A stretch of 64,000 nt of DNA, taken from NCBI GenBank assembly GCA_947501355.1, contig CANMVA010000001.1, positions 1,821,492 to 1,885,491 of the forward strand. The letters are read 5' to 3'. Within the stretch, counting starts at the first letter, position 1; every line of letters starts with the position of its first letter. The position numbers and the translations under genes are program-made. This document shows positions 1-12,327 of the stretch, one piece after another. The notes under the pieces are model-generated. The model had not been told where the DNA came from, did not search any database, and saw nothing but the letters and a program-made list of their open reading frames with translations. Source of the DNA: an uncultured Paracoccaceae bacterium (GTDB taxonomy: Bacteria > Pseudomonadota > Alphaproteobacteria > Rhodobacterales > Rhodobacteraceae).

Positions 1-2
1 TC

Positions 3-818
3 GACTACCGCACGACAGACCGTAACAACGCCGATTTCAACTCGCGCGTGGCCACCTTCCAGCCGTCCCTGCGCTTCCCCGTGGGGGAGAACAGCTTCCT
101 GACCCTGCGCGGTGGCTTCAAATCGGGTGAGATATTCGATGTCGATGATGACAGCTCGATCCTTCTTAAGGACGAGGAAGAAGATGGCGAACGCGCCCTT
201 GGCTTCATTGGCTACTCCTTCAGTTATGACAGCCGCCGCACCGGTCTGAACCCCAACGCAGGCGTCATCTTCCGCTTCAGCCAGGACTTTGCTGGGCTGG
301 GCAGCGATACCAGCTATATCGAGACGACCGCGCTTCTAGGGGCTGAGACACGCGTTCTGAACGAAGAGGTGACGCTGCGCGCCACGCTCGAAGGCGGTGC
401 GCTGAACATGCTGTCGGGCGACTCGCTCATTCTGGATCGTTTCCGCGTCGGCCCAAACCGTCTGCGCGGCTTTGAATCCAACGGCATTGGCCCCCGCGAT
501 CTGGATGCCGAAAACGAAGACGTGTTGGGCGGCAACTTCTTTGCCGTGGCCCGTCTTGAGGCCGAATTCCCGCTGGGCCTGCCCGAGGAATATGGTGTCA
601 GCGGCGGTGTCTTCTATGACATGGGCTCGCTTTGGGGGCTCGATAACACCGATGGTGGCCGGATCGACGACAGCTTCAGCCTGCGCTCTGCGGTGGGTGT
701 CTCGCTCTTCTGGGATACCGGGCTTGGCCCGCTGCGCTTCAACTTTGCAGAAGCGATCCAGAAAGAAGACTTTGATGAGGATCAGTTCTTCGATCTGACG
801 ATCTCTACCCAGTTCTGA
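3..818 (+). CDS. bamA: Outer membrane protein assembly factor BamA, C-terminal part
   Basis: The frame is open from the left edge, so the N-terminal POTRA domains lie outside the window; 271 residues remain. What is seen is the beta-barrel (Omp85) half: alternating amphipathic strands, a GxNxLRGFE-type segment near residue 155 (PNRLRGFESNGIGPRD) typical of the barrel and loop 6 region, and a C-terminal strand ending in phenylalanine (ISTQF). BamA folds beta-barrel proteins into the outer membrane. The stop overlaps the next start by one base (TGATG), so the gene heads an envelope operon. The Bam family assignment is firm from context; a TamA-like paralogue is the only real alternative. Confidence 0.9.
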   Translation, partial: DYRTTDRNNADFNSRVATFQPSLRFPVGENSFLTLRGGFKSGEIFDVDDDSSILLKDEEEDGERALGFIGYSFSYDSRRTGLNPNAGVIFRFSQDFAGLGSDTSYIETTALLGAETRVLNEEVTLRATLEGGALNMLSGDSLILDRFRVGPNRLRGFESNGIGPRDLDAENEDVLGGNFFAVARLEAEFPLGLPEEYGVSGGVFYDMGSLWGLDNTDGGRIDDSFSLRSAVGVSLFWDTGLGPLRFNFAEAIQKEDFDEDQFFDLTISTQF

Positions 819-1432
819 TGCGCCGTCTTCTTTCGGCTTTATCTTTGGGGCTGGCGGTGCTTTGCGCGCTGCCAGCCGCCGCACAAACCGGGCAACAGAA
901 TCCTCAGACACCTGTTCTGGTCATCGAAAGCGAGCGGCTCTTTCTGGAGACCGAGTTCGGACAGGCCAGCCTGCGCGCCATCGACGATCAGGCACGCCGT
1001 TTGGCCTCTGAAAGCCGCGAGATTGACGCCCAACTGATCGAGGAAGAGCGCGCGTTGACAGAGGCGCGACCAACCCTCACCCCGGAAGAGTTCCGCGCCC
1101 GCGCCGATGCGTTTGACGAAAAGGTCCTGCGCTTGCGCCGCGAACGGGACGAGGCCAGCACACAGCTCGGTCGCGCCCGCGACGAGGCCGAACAAATCTT
1201 GCGCAATGCCGCTTTGCCGGTTCTGGCCCAGATCGTGCTGGAGCGTGGGGCGGTCGCCGTTTTTGAGCGGCGGGACGTGTTTATCGTGGACGATTCCATT
1301 GACATCACGGACGAGGCCGTCGCCCGCATCAACGAACAGCTTGGCGCAGAGGATGTGCAGACCGGTGGCGTGCCGGTCGCGCCGCCCTCCGACGACGCAC
1401 CGGAACAATCCGACACAGAAAGTGATCCCTAG
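818..1432 (+). CDS. OmpH/Skp-family periplasmic chaperone
   Basis: A 204-residue protein with a cleavable signal peptide (hydrophobic to about residue 20, then AAAQ). It continues with a long charged, helix-rich region (residues 50-130, rich in E, R and A) that fits the coiled-coil tentacles of Skp/OmpH, and ends in an acidic, low-complexity tail. Skp-family chaperones hold unfolded outer membrane proteins in the periplasm for BamA. The start overlaps the bamA stop by one base, so translation is coupled, and the gene sits just before fabZ as in many proteobacteria. The sequence is diverged, so the family call rests partly on position. Confidence 0.8.
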   Translation: MRRLLSALSLGLAVLCALPAAAQTGQQNPQTPVLVIESERLFLETEFGQASLRAIDDQARRLASESREIDAQLIEEERALTEARPTLTPEEFRARADAFDEKVLRLRRERDEASTQLGRARDEAEQILRNAALPVLAQIVLERGAVAVFERRDVFIVDDSIDITDEAVARINEQLGAEDVQTGGVPVAPPSDDAPEQSDTESDP

Positions 1433-1491
1433 CCGCGTTGTGCGGGGCAGGGTCACTTGCTAGTCAAACACCATAAAAAGAAGGACAGGCC

Positions 1492-1947
1492 ATGAGCGAC
1501 CCTTTGATGAGCGCCGATATCCAACGCATCCAGCGGCTGATCCCGCATCGTTATCCGTTTTTGCTGGTGGATCGGGTCGAGGATATCGACGGCACCAAAT
1601 CCGCGCGTGGTATCAAAAACGTCACCTTCAACGAGCCGCATTTTCAGGGCCATTTCCCGGGGACGCCGATCATGCCCGGTGTCACGATCATCGAGGCGAT
1701 GGCCCAGACCGCCGCTGTGATGGTAGGTGCGGCCATGGGCATGGAAGACAAGGAGCTGCTGGTTTATTTCATGGCGATTGATAAGTGCAAGTTCCGCCGC
1801 AAGGTCGGCCCCGGCGACGTGTTGGAGCTTTTCATCGAGACCAAGCGGGGCGGCTCAAAGATCTGGAAGTTTTTGGGCGTGGCCAAGGTCGGCGACGAGA
1901 TGGCCGCCGAGGCGGAGTTTACCGCCATGATGGACCTGCCCGAGTAA
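1492..1947 (+). CDS. fabZ: 3-hydroxyacyl-[acyl-carrier-protein] dehydratase FabZ
   Basis: A 151-residue hot-dog-fold enzyme that dehydrates beta-hydroxyacyl-ACP in type II fatty-acid synthesis. Family motifs are clear: [13 protein letters not shown] near the N-terminus, the catalytic histidine in [12 protein letters not shown], and the catalytic glutamate in the following helix (IIEAMAQ). Length matches the family. The ATG is preceded by AAGGA. In this operon FabZ shares the hydroxyacyl-ACP pool with LpxA, the next gene, so co-expression balances fatty acid and lipid A synthesis. No lpxD lies between ompH and fabZ, although it does in many other proteobacteria. Confidence 0.97.
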   Translation: MSDPLMSADIQRIQRLIPHRYPFLLVDRVEDIDGTKSARGIKNVTFNEPHFQGHFPGTPIMPGVTIIEAMAQTAAVMVGAAMGMEDKELLVYFMAIDKCKFRRKVGPGDVLELFIETKRGGSKIWKFLGVAKVGDEMAAEAEFTAMMDLPE

Positions 1948-1956
1948 GCCGCTGCA

Positions 1957-2751
1957 ATGATTGATCCTTCCGCCCAGATACACCCCTCTGCCGTGGTCGA
2001 GGACGGTGCCGTGATCGGCCCGGACTGCGTGATCGGGGCGTTCAGCTATATCGGGGCCGAGGTACGCCTTGGTACGCGGGTGGAGCTGCGCACCCATGTG
2101 GTTGTGACCGGGCAAACCAGCGTTGGCGATGACACGATCATTTTCTCGTTCGCGGTGATCGGTGAGATCCCGCAGGACAAGAAGTTCGACGGCGAAAAGA
2201 CGCGGTTGGAGATTGGCGCGCGCAACCGCATTCGCGAGCATGTCACCATGAATACCGGGACCAAGGGGGGCGGCGGCCTGACCAAGGTCGGCGATGACGG
2301 GCTCTTCATGGCGGGCTGTCATATCGCCCATGACGTGATGATCGGCAACAATGTGATCGTGGTGAATTCGGCCGCTTTGGCGGGGCATTGCATCATCGAG
2401 GATGATGTCATCATCGGTGGTCTGTCGGGCATCCATCAGTTTGTGCGCATCGGCAAGGGGGCCATTATTGGCGCTGTGTCGATGGTCACCAATGACGTCA
2501 TCCCCCATGGTCTGGTGCAAGGCCCGCGCGGTCAGTTGGACGGGCTGAACCTTGTCGGTCTCAAGCGCAAAGGCGTGGCGCGCGCGGACATCACTGCGTT
2601 GCGCGCGGCGTTTCAGATGCTGGCGCAAGGGGACGGCGCCTTTCAGGACCGTGCCCGGCGGTTGTCGGATGAAACGGACAGCCCTTACGTGCGCGAGGTC
2701 GTCGATTTTGTGCTGGGGGCGTCGGATCGCTCCTACCTGACGCCGCGCTGA
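1957..2751 (+). CDS. lpxA: UDP-N-acetylglucosamine acyltransferase LpxA
   Basis: A 264-residue cytoplasmic trimeric enzyme that transfers a 3-hydroxyacyl chain from ACP to the 3-OH of UDP-GlcNAc, the first step of lipid A synthesis. The N-terminal two thirds is a left-handed beta-helix of hexapeptide repeats (IHPSAVVEDGAVIGPDCVIG and following). The catalytic histidine lies in CHIAHD near residue 125, and the family GxxGLNLVGLKR segment marks the start of the helical C-terminal part. It follows fabZ by nine bases and its TGA overlaps the lpxI ATG by one base. Confidence 0.97.
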   Translation: MIDPSAQIHPSAVVEDGAVIGPDCVIGAFSYIGAEVRLGTRVELRTHVVVTGQTSVGDDTIIFSFAVIGEIPQDKKFDGEKTRLEIGARNRIREHVTMNTGTKGGGGLTKVGDDGLFMAGCHIAHDVMIGNNVIVVNSAALAGHCIIEDDVIIGGLSGIHQFVRIGKGAIIGAVSMVTNDVIPHGLVQGPRGQLDGLNLVGLKRKGVARADITALRAAFQMLAQGDGAFQDRARRLSDETDSPYVREVVDFVLGASDRSYLTPR

Positions 2752-3533
2752 TGCTGGCCCTGATCGCAGGGCGCGGCGGTCTGCCCAAACTTCTGATGCA
2801 GCGCTTGAAAGAGCGTCCCTTGGTTTGTGCCTTGGAAGGCTATGCGCCGGATTTGTCGGGGGTTGAGACCTTTCGGATCGAAACGCTCGGCAGTTTTATT
2901 GCGATGCTGAAAGAGCGGCGCGTGACGCAGGTTTGCTTTGCGGGGCAGGTCCAGCGACCAGCGCTTGATCCGTCTTTGATTGATCCCGCGACTATGCCAT
3001 TGGTGCCTCATATGATGGCCGCTTTGCAGCAAGGCGACGATGCCGCGTTGCGTGTCGTGCTAACGTTCTTCGAAGAGGCCGGGATCGCGATTGTCGCAGC
3101 CCATGATCTGGTGCCAGAGCTGTTGCCGTCCGAAGGGGTTTTGACGGCAGTGCAGCCGACGGACAAGGACAAGCAAGACGCGGCGCGTGGGGTTGAGTTG
3201 CTTTCACTGCTGAGCCCGGCCGATATCGGGCAAAGCTGCGTGATGGCCCGTGGGCAGGCGCTTGCGGTTGAGGCGCAACCGGGAACGGATTTCATGCTCT
3301 CCTCGCTGGCGCATCTTGAGCGGACGCGCGGCGGTGTTTTCGTGAAAGCGCCCAAGGACGGGCAAGATCGGCGCGTTGATCTGCCGACGGTGGGCCCAGA
3401 TACCGTGCGTCTGGTGGCAGAGGCCGGGCTGAGCGGCCTCGTTCTGGCCGCGCGCGGCGTGCAGATGCTGGAGCCGCAGCTGTGCATCGCATCGGCCAAT
3501 GATGCGGGGCTTTTCATCTGGGTGCGCGCTTGA
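2751..3533 (+). CDS. lpxI: UDP-2,3-diacylglucosamine diphosphatase LpxI
   Basis: A 260-residue member of the LpxI (DUF1009) family, the alphaproteobacterial alternative to LpxH. It hydrolyses UDP-2,3-diacylglucosamine to lipid X and UMP. The N-terminal IAGRGGLPKLL and the central FAGQVQRP segment are family marks; the C-terminal catalytic domain contains PTVGPDTVRLVAEAGLSG near residue 210. It is coupled to lpxA by a one-base overlap and to lpxB by four bases, so the three lipid A steps are translated together. Operon position makes the assignment secure. Confidence 0.95.
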   Translation: MLALIAGRGGLPKLLMQRLKERPLVCALEGYAPDLSGVETFRIETLGSFIAMLKERRVTQVCFAGQVQRPALDPSLIDPATMPLVPHMMAALQQGDDAALRVVLTFFEEAGIAIVAAHDLVPELLPSEGVLTAVQPTDKDKQDAARGVELLSLLSPADIGQSCVMARGQALAVEAQPGTDFMLSSLAHLERTRGGVFVKAPKDGQDRRVDLPTVGPDTVRLVAEAGLSGLVLAARGVQMLEPQLCIASANDAGLFIWVRA

Positions 3534-4666
3534 AGGTCTTTGTGATCGCCGGGGAAGCCTCTGGCGACAAGCTGGGCGGGGCAGCGTTGGCCGGGTTGAA
3601 ATCGCTGGTGCCGGACCTGGAAATCCATGGCGTGGGCGGGCCGTTGATGCAGGCTCAAGGGTTGGAGAGCCTCTTTCCCATGGACGAGTTGAGCGTCATG
3701 GGAATTGCGGAGGTTTTGCCGAAATACCGTCATCTCAAGCGCCGGATTGCCCAGACGGCAGAGGCGGTTCTGGACGTGACGCCGGATGTTTTGCTGACCA
3801 TCGACAGCCCTGATTTTTCCTTGCGTGTCGCGCGCCGTGTGAAAGCGGCCAGCGCTATTCGGACGGTGCATTATGTGGCGCCGACGGTCTGGGCGTGGCG
3901 ACCGGGGCGCGCGAAGAAGATGGTTGGTGTGGTGGATCAGGTGCTCGCGCTTTTTCCGTTTGAGCCACCTTATATGGAGGCCGTGGGCATCCGTTGCGAT
4001 TTCGTGGGCCATCCAGTTGTGGCGGAGCCGGTGGCCTCTGAGGCGGAGGTCACGGCGTTTCGGGCGCAGCACGATCTGGGCACGGCACCCGTTTTGCTCG
4101 CGTTGCCCGGATCGCGGAGGGGCGAAATTGGGCGCTTGGCGGGGACGTTTGGGGCGGCGCTTGGACCGGTTCTGACGGCACATCCTGAGATGCGCGTTGT
4201 CGTGCCAGCGGCCCCCGGCGTGACGGATTTGGTGCGCGACGCGGTCCGCGCGTGGCCGGGGGCGCCTTTGGTGATCGAAAGCGCTGCGGAAAAGCGCGCG
4301 GCGTTTAAGGCGGCGGATGTCGCGCTGGCGGCCTCTGGCACGGTATCGCTGGAATTGGCGGCCTCTGGCACGCCGATGGTGATCGCTTACGACATGAACT
4401 GGCTGAGCCGTCAGATCATCAAGCGGATGCTCAAGGTGGATACGGTGACATTGGTTAATCTGGTGTCGGACACGCGCGTCGTGCCGGAGTTTCTGGGGGA
4501 CGCGTGTCGGCCTGATGCGATTGCGGGCGGCTTGCTGGATGTGATCGCAGCCCCTGACGCGCAGCTTGAGGCGATGAGCGTAACGATGGAGCGGTTGGGG
4601 CAGGGCGAGGAAGCCCCCGGGTTGCGTGCAGCACAGGCTATTCTGGAGGGCCAAAACTCTTCTTAA
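3530..4666 (+). CDS. lpxB: Lipid-A-disaccharide synthase LpxB
   Basis: A 378-residue GT19 glycosyltransferase, peripheral to the inner membrane, that joins lipid X to UDP-diacylglucosamine to give lipid A disaccharide. The start is TTG within TTGA, overlapping the lpxI stop; the product begins KVFVIAGEASGDKLGG, the conserved family N-terminus, so this rare start is credible. Other marks are APTVWAWRPGRAKK, FVGHPVV and GSRRGEI. The last codons (…GQNSS-stop) are formed by an intergenic palindrome (4653-4673), which suggests that the repeat inserted at the gene end and supplied the present stop. Confidence 0.96.
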   Translation: MKVFVIAGEASGDKLGGAALAGLKSLVPDLEIHGVGGPLMQAQGLESLFPMDELSVMGIAEVLPKYRHLKRRIAQTAEAVLDVTPDVLLTIDSPDFSLRVARRVKAASAIRTVHYVAPTVWAWRPGRAKKMVGVVDQVLALFPFEPPYMEAVGIRCDFVGHPVVAEPVASEAEVTAFRAQHDLGTAPVLLALPGSRRGEIGRLAGTFGAALGPVLTAHPEMRVVVPAAPGVTDLVRDAVRAWPGAPLVIESAAEKRAAFKAADVALAASGTVSLELAASGTPMVIAYDMNWLSRQIIKRMLKVDTVTLVNLVSDTRVVPEFLGDACRPDAIAGGLLDVIAAPDAQLEAMSVTMERLGQGEEAPGLRAAQAILEGQNSS

Positions 4667-4696
4667 GAGTTTTGAAAAAGTCTTCAGAAGACTTTT
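4653..4696. repeat. Double palindrome between lpxB and mnmA, possible bidirectional terminator
   Basis: Two adjacent perfect hairpins: arms AAAACTCTT / AAGAGTTTT (4653-4661, 4665-4673) and AAAAGTCTTC / GAAGACTTTT (4676-4685, 4687-4696). Each has A-rich and T-rich flanks, so either strand could form a terminator between these convergent genes. The first hairpin contains the lpxB stop codon. From memory, very similar paired elements recur between genes in Rhodobacterales, so this may be a dispersed repeat rather than a local terminator; that was not checked. Confidence 0.75.
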
Positions 4697-4702
4697 GCCC
4701 GC

Positions 4703-5845
4703 TCAATACCCGCGCCAGATCCAGCCGCCACCCAGGATGCGGGTGCCACCGGTTTCATAAAAAACGCAAGCCTGACCGGGGGAGACGCCTTCTTCGGGTG
4801 TCAGCAACTCCACTTCGGCTTCCGTCGCGCTGATCGGACGAATGATCGCTTCGCGCGGTGGCCGGGTGGAGCGCACTTTGACGGAGACGTGCCGCTCTTG
4901 CAGGTCCGCGAAAGGATCGTCGCCGAGCCAGTTGATCTCGCGCACGGGAATGGTGCGGGTGGCCAGCATCTCCTTTGGGCCAACAATCACACGGCGCGTG
5001 TCCACGTCGAGCTTGACCACGTAGAGCGGGGTGTCGAGCCCGCCGATGCCCAAGCCGCGTCGTTGCCCGATCGTGTAGTGGATCACGCCCTTGTGCTGGG
5101 CCAGCACATTGCCATCGACGTCGACAATCTCGCCGGGTTCCGCAGCACCCGGGCGCAGTTTTTCGATCACGCTGGCGTAGTTGCCATTGGGCACAAAGCA
5201 GATGTCCTGGCTGTCAGGCTTGTCGGCGACGGCGAGCCCGTAGCGCGCGGCCAACGCGCGGGTGTCGTCTTTGGACGGCAGGTGGCCCAGCGGGAAGCGC
5301 AGGTAATCCAACTGCTCTGGCGTAGTGGAAAACAAAAAATAGCTTTGATCGCGGTTCGCATCCGCCGCGCAATGCAGCTCCGCCCCCGCAGCGCCCATCT
5401 TGCGTTGGATGTAATGGCCGGTGGCCATGCAATCGGCGTCCAGATCGCGGGCGGTCTCCAGCAGGTCTTTGAACTTCACCCGCTCGTTGCAGCGGATACA
5501 GGGCACCGGCGTGGCACCCGCCAGATAGCTGTCGGCAAACTCGTCGATCACCGCTTCCTTGAAGGTGTTTTCATAGTCGAGGACGTAATGTGGAAAGCCC
5601 ATTTCCTCGGCCACGCGGCGGGCGTCGTGAATGTCGAGGCCCGCGCAGCACGCACCTTTTTTGGCCAGGGCCGCGCCGTGGTCATAAAGCTGCAACGTCA
5701 CGCCCACCACGTCATAGCCTTCCTCGGCCAGCTGTGCGGCCACAACCGAGCTGTCCACGCCGCCCGACATGGCCACGACAACGCGTGTCTCAGCAGGGGG
5801 CTTGGCAAAGCCGAGCGAGTTCAAAGGGTAGGCATCCAGCGCCAT
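4703..5845 (-). CDS. mnmA: tRNA-specific 2-thiouridylase MnmA
   Basis: A 380-residue ATP-dependent enzyme that inserts sulfur at C2 of the wobble uridine of tRNA-Lys, tRNA-Glu and tRNA-Gln. The PP-loop is clear ([15 protein letters not shown], residues 22-36). The catalytic cysteines lie in [13 protein letters not shown] (about residue 118) and DSQDICFVP (about residue 216); the [11 protein letters not shown] segment and the C-terminal beta-barrel (ACVFYE) follow. It is convergent with lpxB and separated from it by the palindromic repeat, and stands as a single transcription unit upstream of sciP on the other strand. Confidence 0.97.
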   Translation of the reverse strand: MALDAYPLNSLGFAKPPAETRVVVAMSGGVDSSVVAAQLAEEGYDVVGVTLQLYDHGAALAKKGACCAGLDIHDARRVAEEMGFPHYVLDYENTFKEAVIDEFADSYLAGATPVPCIRCNERVKFKDLLETARDLDADCMATGHYIQRKMGAAGAELHCAADANRDQSYFLFSTTPEQLDYLRFPLGHLPSKDDTRALAARYGLAVADKPDSQDICFVPNGNYASVIEKLRPGAAEPGEIVDVDGNVLAQHKGVIHYTIGQRRGLGIGGLDTPLYVVKLDVDTRRVIVGPKEMLATRTIPVREINWLGDDPFADLQERHVSVKVRSTRPPREAIIRPISATEAEVELLTPEEGVSPGQACVFYETGGTRILGGGWIWRGY

Positions 5846-5966
5846 GACAGATCCTTAGTGGAGATGTCGCGAGATATAGTAAAATGCGAGATACTAACAA
5901 GGGGGCGTTTCATCCCTCTTTAAGGGCTGTGGCTCAGGGTGTCCCAACGTAATTGAGGGATTTCCG

Positions 5967-6254
5967 ATGTATCTGAAGAAAATTGACGCGCCGCGGTCGG
6001 TCACCTTGCCGGATGGGCGCACCATGACACAGGCCGATCTGCCGCCGAAAGAGACGACGCGATGGGTGTCTTCGCGCAAGGCGGCCGTCGTGAAGGGTGT
6101 CGCCTTTGGGTTGATTTCCATGGAAGACGCGATGGACCGATGGTCTTTATCCGAAGAAGAACTGCGCGAATGGACAGAGGCGTTAACCCTACATGGGGAA
6201 GGCGCATTGAAGACAACGGCCTTGCAGCACTACCGAAAAGACTCGACAACCTAA
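5967..6254 (+). CDS. sciP: DUF1153 family CtrA inhibitor SciP
   Basis: A 95-residue helix-turn-helix protein whose N-terminal MYLKKIDAPRSVTLPDG and central WVSSRKAAVVKGVAFGLIS motifs match the SciP/DUF1153 family. In Caulobacter, SciP binds CtrA and blocks its activation of target promoters in G1 cells. Here it lies 96 bases upstream of ctrA, so the regulator and its antagonist are neighbours. The start has a GAGGGA ribosome site eight bases away. The basic helix around residues 30-50 is the expected CtrA- and DNA-contact surface. A GANTC site falls at its 3' end. Confidence 0.93.
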   Translation: MYLKKIDAPRSVTLPDGRTMTQADLPPKETTRWVSSRKAAVVKGVAFGLISMEDAMDRWSLSEEELREWTEALTLHGEGALKTTALQHYRKDSTT

Positions 6255-6346
6255 AGTTGCATGGTTTACGTTTTCATAATTGGTAACGGGACATTAACCA
6301 ATACCCGTCACGTTGGCATTCATACTGACCCACCTTGCGGAGAATC
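6240..6346 (+). promoter_or_regulatory. ctrA upstream region: CtrA-box-like site and two GANTC methylation sites
   Basis: The 5' region of ctrA holds GTAA-N7-TTAAC at 6283-6298, one mismatch from the CtrA box TTAA-N7-TTAA. It also holds two GANTC sites (GACTC at 6240-6244, GAATC at 6342-6346), the target of the CcrM adenine methyltransferase. In Caulobacter the ctrA promoter is controlled both by CtrA itself and by CcrM methylation, so this looks like the same wiring. The site identities are seen; their use is inferred. Confidence 0.55.
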
Positions 6347-6350
6347 CCTA

Positions 6351-7067
6351 ATGCGTGTCCTGTTGATCGAAGACGACCCGACCACCTCGAAGAGCATCGA
6401 GCTGATGCTGACCCATGCCAACCTGAACGTGTATTGCACGGATATGGGGGAGGAGGGGATCGATCTTGCCAAACTTTATGATTACGATTTGATCCTTCTG
6501 GACCTGAACCTGCCTGATATGAGCGGGCAGGACGTGCTGCGCCAGCTACGTCTGGCCCGGATCGAGACGCCGATTTTGATCCTGACAGGTTCCGACGATA
6601 CCGAGAGCAAGTTGAAAAGCTTTGGCTTCGGTGCCGATGACTACCTGACCAAACCCTTCCACCGGGAAGAGCTTGTGGCACGTATCCACGCGATCATTCG
6701 CCGTTCCAAGGGGCATTCGCAATCGGTCATCAACACTGGCAAAATCTGCGTGAACCTGGATGCCAAGACCGTGGAGGTGGGCGGCAAGACCGTGCATCTG
6801 ACCGGCAAGGAATACCAGATGCTCGAACTGCTGAGCCTGCGAAAAGGCACGACGCTGACCAAAGAGATGTTCTTGAACCATCTTTACGGCGGGATGGACG
6901 AGCCTGAGTTGAAAATCATCGACGTGTTCATCTGCAAGCTGCGCAAGAAGCTGGCCAACGCAACCGATGGTGAGAACTACATCGAAACCGTCTGGGGCCG
7001 TGGCTATGTGCTGCGCGATCCGGACCCGGTTTCAATGGCGCCTGAGCGGATTGCCGTCGGCGCCTGA
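6351..7067 (+). CDS. ctrA: Cell cycle response regulator CtrA
   Basis: A 238-residue OmpR-type response regulator. The receiver domain (1-120) has the acidic pair (EDD, residues 7-9), the phosphorylation site D51 in [13 protein letters not shown] as in Caulobacter, and the conserved lysine in DDYLTKPF. The winged-helix DNA-binding domain (about 125-230) ends in [13 protein letters not shown]. The start at 6351 is chosen because it gives the conserved [20 protein letters not shown]. In Rhodobacteraceae CtrA is usually not essential and controls motility and gene transfer agent production. A short GCGCC/GGCGC hairpin with the stop codon in its loop (7060-7072) and a T-run may end transcription. 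Confidence 0.97.
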   Translation: MRVLLIEDDPTTSKSIELMLTHANLNVYCTDMGEEGIDLAKLYDYDLILLDLNLPDMSGQDVLRQLRLARIETPILILTGSDDTESKLKSFGFGADDYLTKPFHREELVARIHAIIRRSKGHSQSVINTGKICVNLDAKTVEVGGKTVHLTGKEYQMLELLSLRKGTTLTKEMFLNHLYGGMDEPELKIIDVFICKLRKKLANATDGENYIETVWGRGYVLRDPDPVSMAPERIAVGA

Positions 7068-7108
7068 GGCGCGGGTTTTCACGCACCGCCTCTGGACCTC
7101 CTGCATGA

Positions 7109-11355
<4,247 letters not shown>

Positions 11356-11359
11356 CGTA

Positions 11360-11398
11360 GTTCGTTCTATTTTGTTCACAAATGTTCTTAAAAAGTTC
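11360..11398 (+). promoter_or_regulatory. LexA-type GTTC array, including a perfect GTTC-N7-GTTC
   Basis: Five GTTC half-sites lie at 11360, 11364, 11374, 11384 and 11395. The last pair is exactly GTTC-N7-GTTC, the direct-repeat LexA operator of Alphaproteobacteria; the 11364/11374 and 11374/11384 pairs have N6 spacing. A further GAAC at 11422-11425 is followed after seven bases by CAAC, one mismatch from a reverse-strand box. The array sits just after recG and about 90 bases before the small membrane peptide gene, so that gene is the likely target of SOS control. The motif is seen; LexA binding is inferred. Confidence 0.6.
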
Positions 11399-11489
11399 TT
11401 TACAGGAGCTTTCCAAAATGAGAACAAAGGGTCAACAAAGTTAACGCGCCACCAAGACGGTGCCCCACCAGAACAAGGAACCGCCCCCC

Positions 11490-11612
11490 ATGTTCACCGA
11501 AATGAAAACAGTGCTGCGTCGGTCTTCCGACACCCTTCTTCAGGACGCTATTGGCGCTGCATCCCTTGTGGTGATGCTGCTTGTTGGCCTGCATTTGCCC
11601 GGTCTGATCTGA
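11490..11612 (+). CDS. 40-residue single-span membrane peptide, possibly SOS-induced
   Basis: A short frame of 40 residues beginning MFTEMKTVLRRSSDTLLQ, with an amphipathic basic N-terminal half followed by one hydrophobic segment (about residues 20-40, ending HLPGLI). A weak AAGGA ribosome site lies about ten bases before the ATG. It is isolated between recG and a convergent gene, downstream of the GTTC LexA-type array and upstream of a strong terminator at 11754, so it forms its own transcription unit. I recall similar tiny proteins in Rhodobacterales without a known role. Its size, membrane span and possible LexA control invite comparison with SidA, the SOS-induced division inhibitor of Caulobacter; that is an analogy, not homology. 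Confidence 0.65.
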   Translation: MFTEMKTVLRRSSDTLLQDAIGAASLVVMLLVGLHLPGLI

Positions 11613-11753
11613 ATTTGCCTGCCTGTTGCGCCTGAACCGTTCCGCATCCTGTCCCAACTGATGCGAACCTGACACTGCCTGTCATTTGCACCTTGGACGA
11701 TCTGCCTCTCGTCCATTCCGGTTTCAGGGTCCCACGCAACACTGGCTTCCTTG

Positions 11754-11792
11754 CCGCCGCCATCCTTTCCCCGGATGTGCGGCGGTTTTTTT
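11754..11792 (+). terminator. Rho-independent terminator after the small peptide gene
   Basis: A strong hairpin: CCGCCGC (11754-11760) pairs with GCGGCGG (11779-11785) and is continued by CATCC/GGATG with a single bulged T, around a pyrimidine loop. Seven T residues follow. It ends the plus-strand unit about 140 bases after the peptide stop. The stretch 11613-11753 contains no convincing second gene; it may be a 3' untranslated region or a small RNA body. Confidence 0.85.
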
Positions 11793-11808
11793 ATGTAAAC
11801 GGAAGGGG

Positions 11809-12261
11809 TTAGGCGCAGTTGCTTGCCTCTGCGGCGTCGAACGCATCCAGCGTGGCCTCAAGGCTCAGCAGGATGGAGGCGTGGCGGTTTTTGTAATCGC
11901 GGGCAGGTTGCAGCACCTCAAACCCGTCAAACGGGGCCAGGGGCACCGGGCCATCCGCTTTCAACATCGCCCTGAGCTGATCGCGCGCCGCTTCAACATC
12001 TGATCGGGTCCGCCCGATAATATTGGCTCCTACGACCGAGGCCGCGGCCTGACCCAAGGCGCAGGCTTTCACGTCCTGCCCGAATGCAGTGATCTGGCCC
12101 TCTTCGGTCACCAGATCGACCGTCACGGTCGATCCGCACAAGGGAGAGCGTTTCTTGGCTGTGGCGGTGGGGGCATCCAGCCTATCGGTATGGGGAATAT
12201 CCGCCGCCAGCGCCAGAATGCGCGCGGAATAGAGCTTGATAAGATCGGTCTCCTGGCTCAT
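11809..12261 (-). CDS. NifU/IscU-like iron-sulfur cluster assembly scaffold protein
   Basis: A 150-residue protein of the NifU N-terminal (IscU-like) family. It shows RSPLCGSTVTVDL near residue 45, CALGQAAASVV (second family cysteine, about residue 70) and the RDYKNRHASILLSLEATLDAF C-terminus, the last also carrying conserved histidine. In the true scaffolds three cysteines hold the nascent cluster; here the third cysteine near the C-terminus is not in the usual place, so the role may be accessory. The start MSQETDL is preferred over an upstream one because family homology begins there. It is divergent from hisI. Confidence 0.75.
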   Translation of the reverse strand: MSQETDLIKLYSARILALAADIPHTDRLDAPTATAKKRSPLCGSTVTVDLVTEEGQITAFGQDVKACALGQAAASVVGANIIGRTRSDVEAARDQLRAMLKADGPVPLAPFDGFEVLQPARDYKNRHASILLSLEATLDAFDAAEASNCA

Positions 12262-12327
12262 GGCTTTCCCTTTCAGCGACAAACCCTTAAATAACCCGCG
12301 CGCGCCCGATTGCAAAAGAGAAATCTC

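Noticed and set aside
3008-4654. A 548-codon open frame on the minus strand opposite lpxI and lpxB
   Set aside because: It runs antisense across two well-supported genes, is rich in R, H and P as shadows of high-GC genes are, and shows no family motif.
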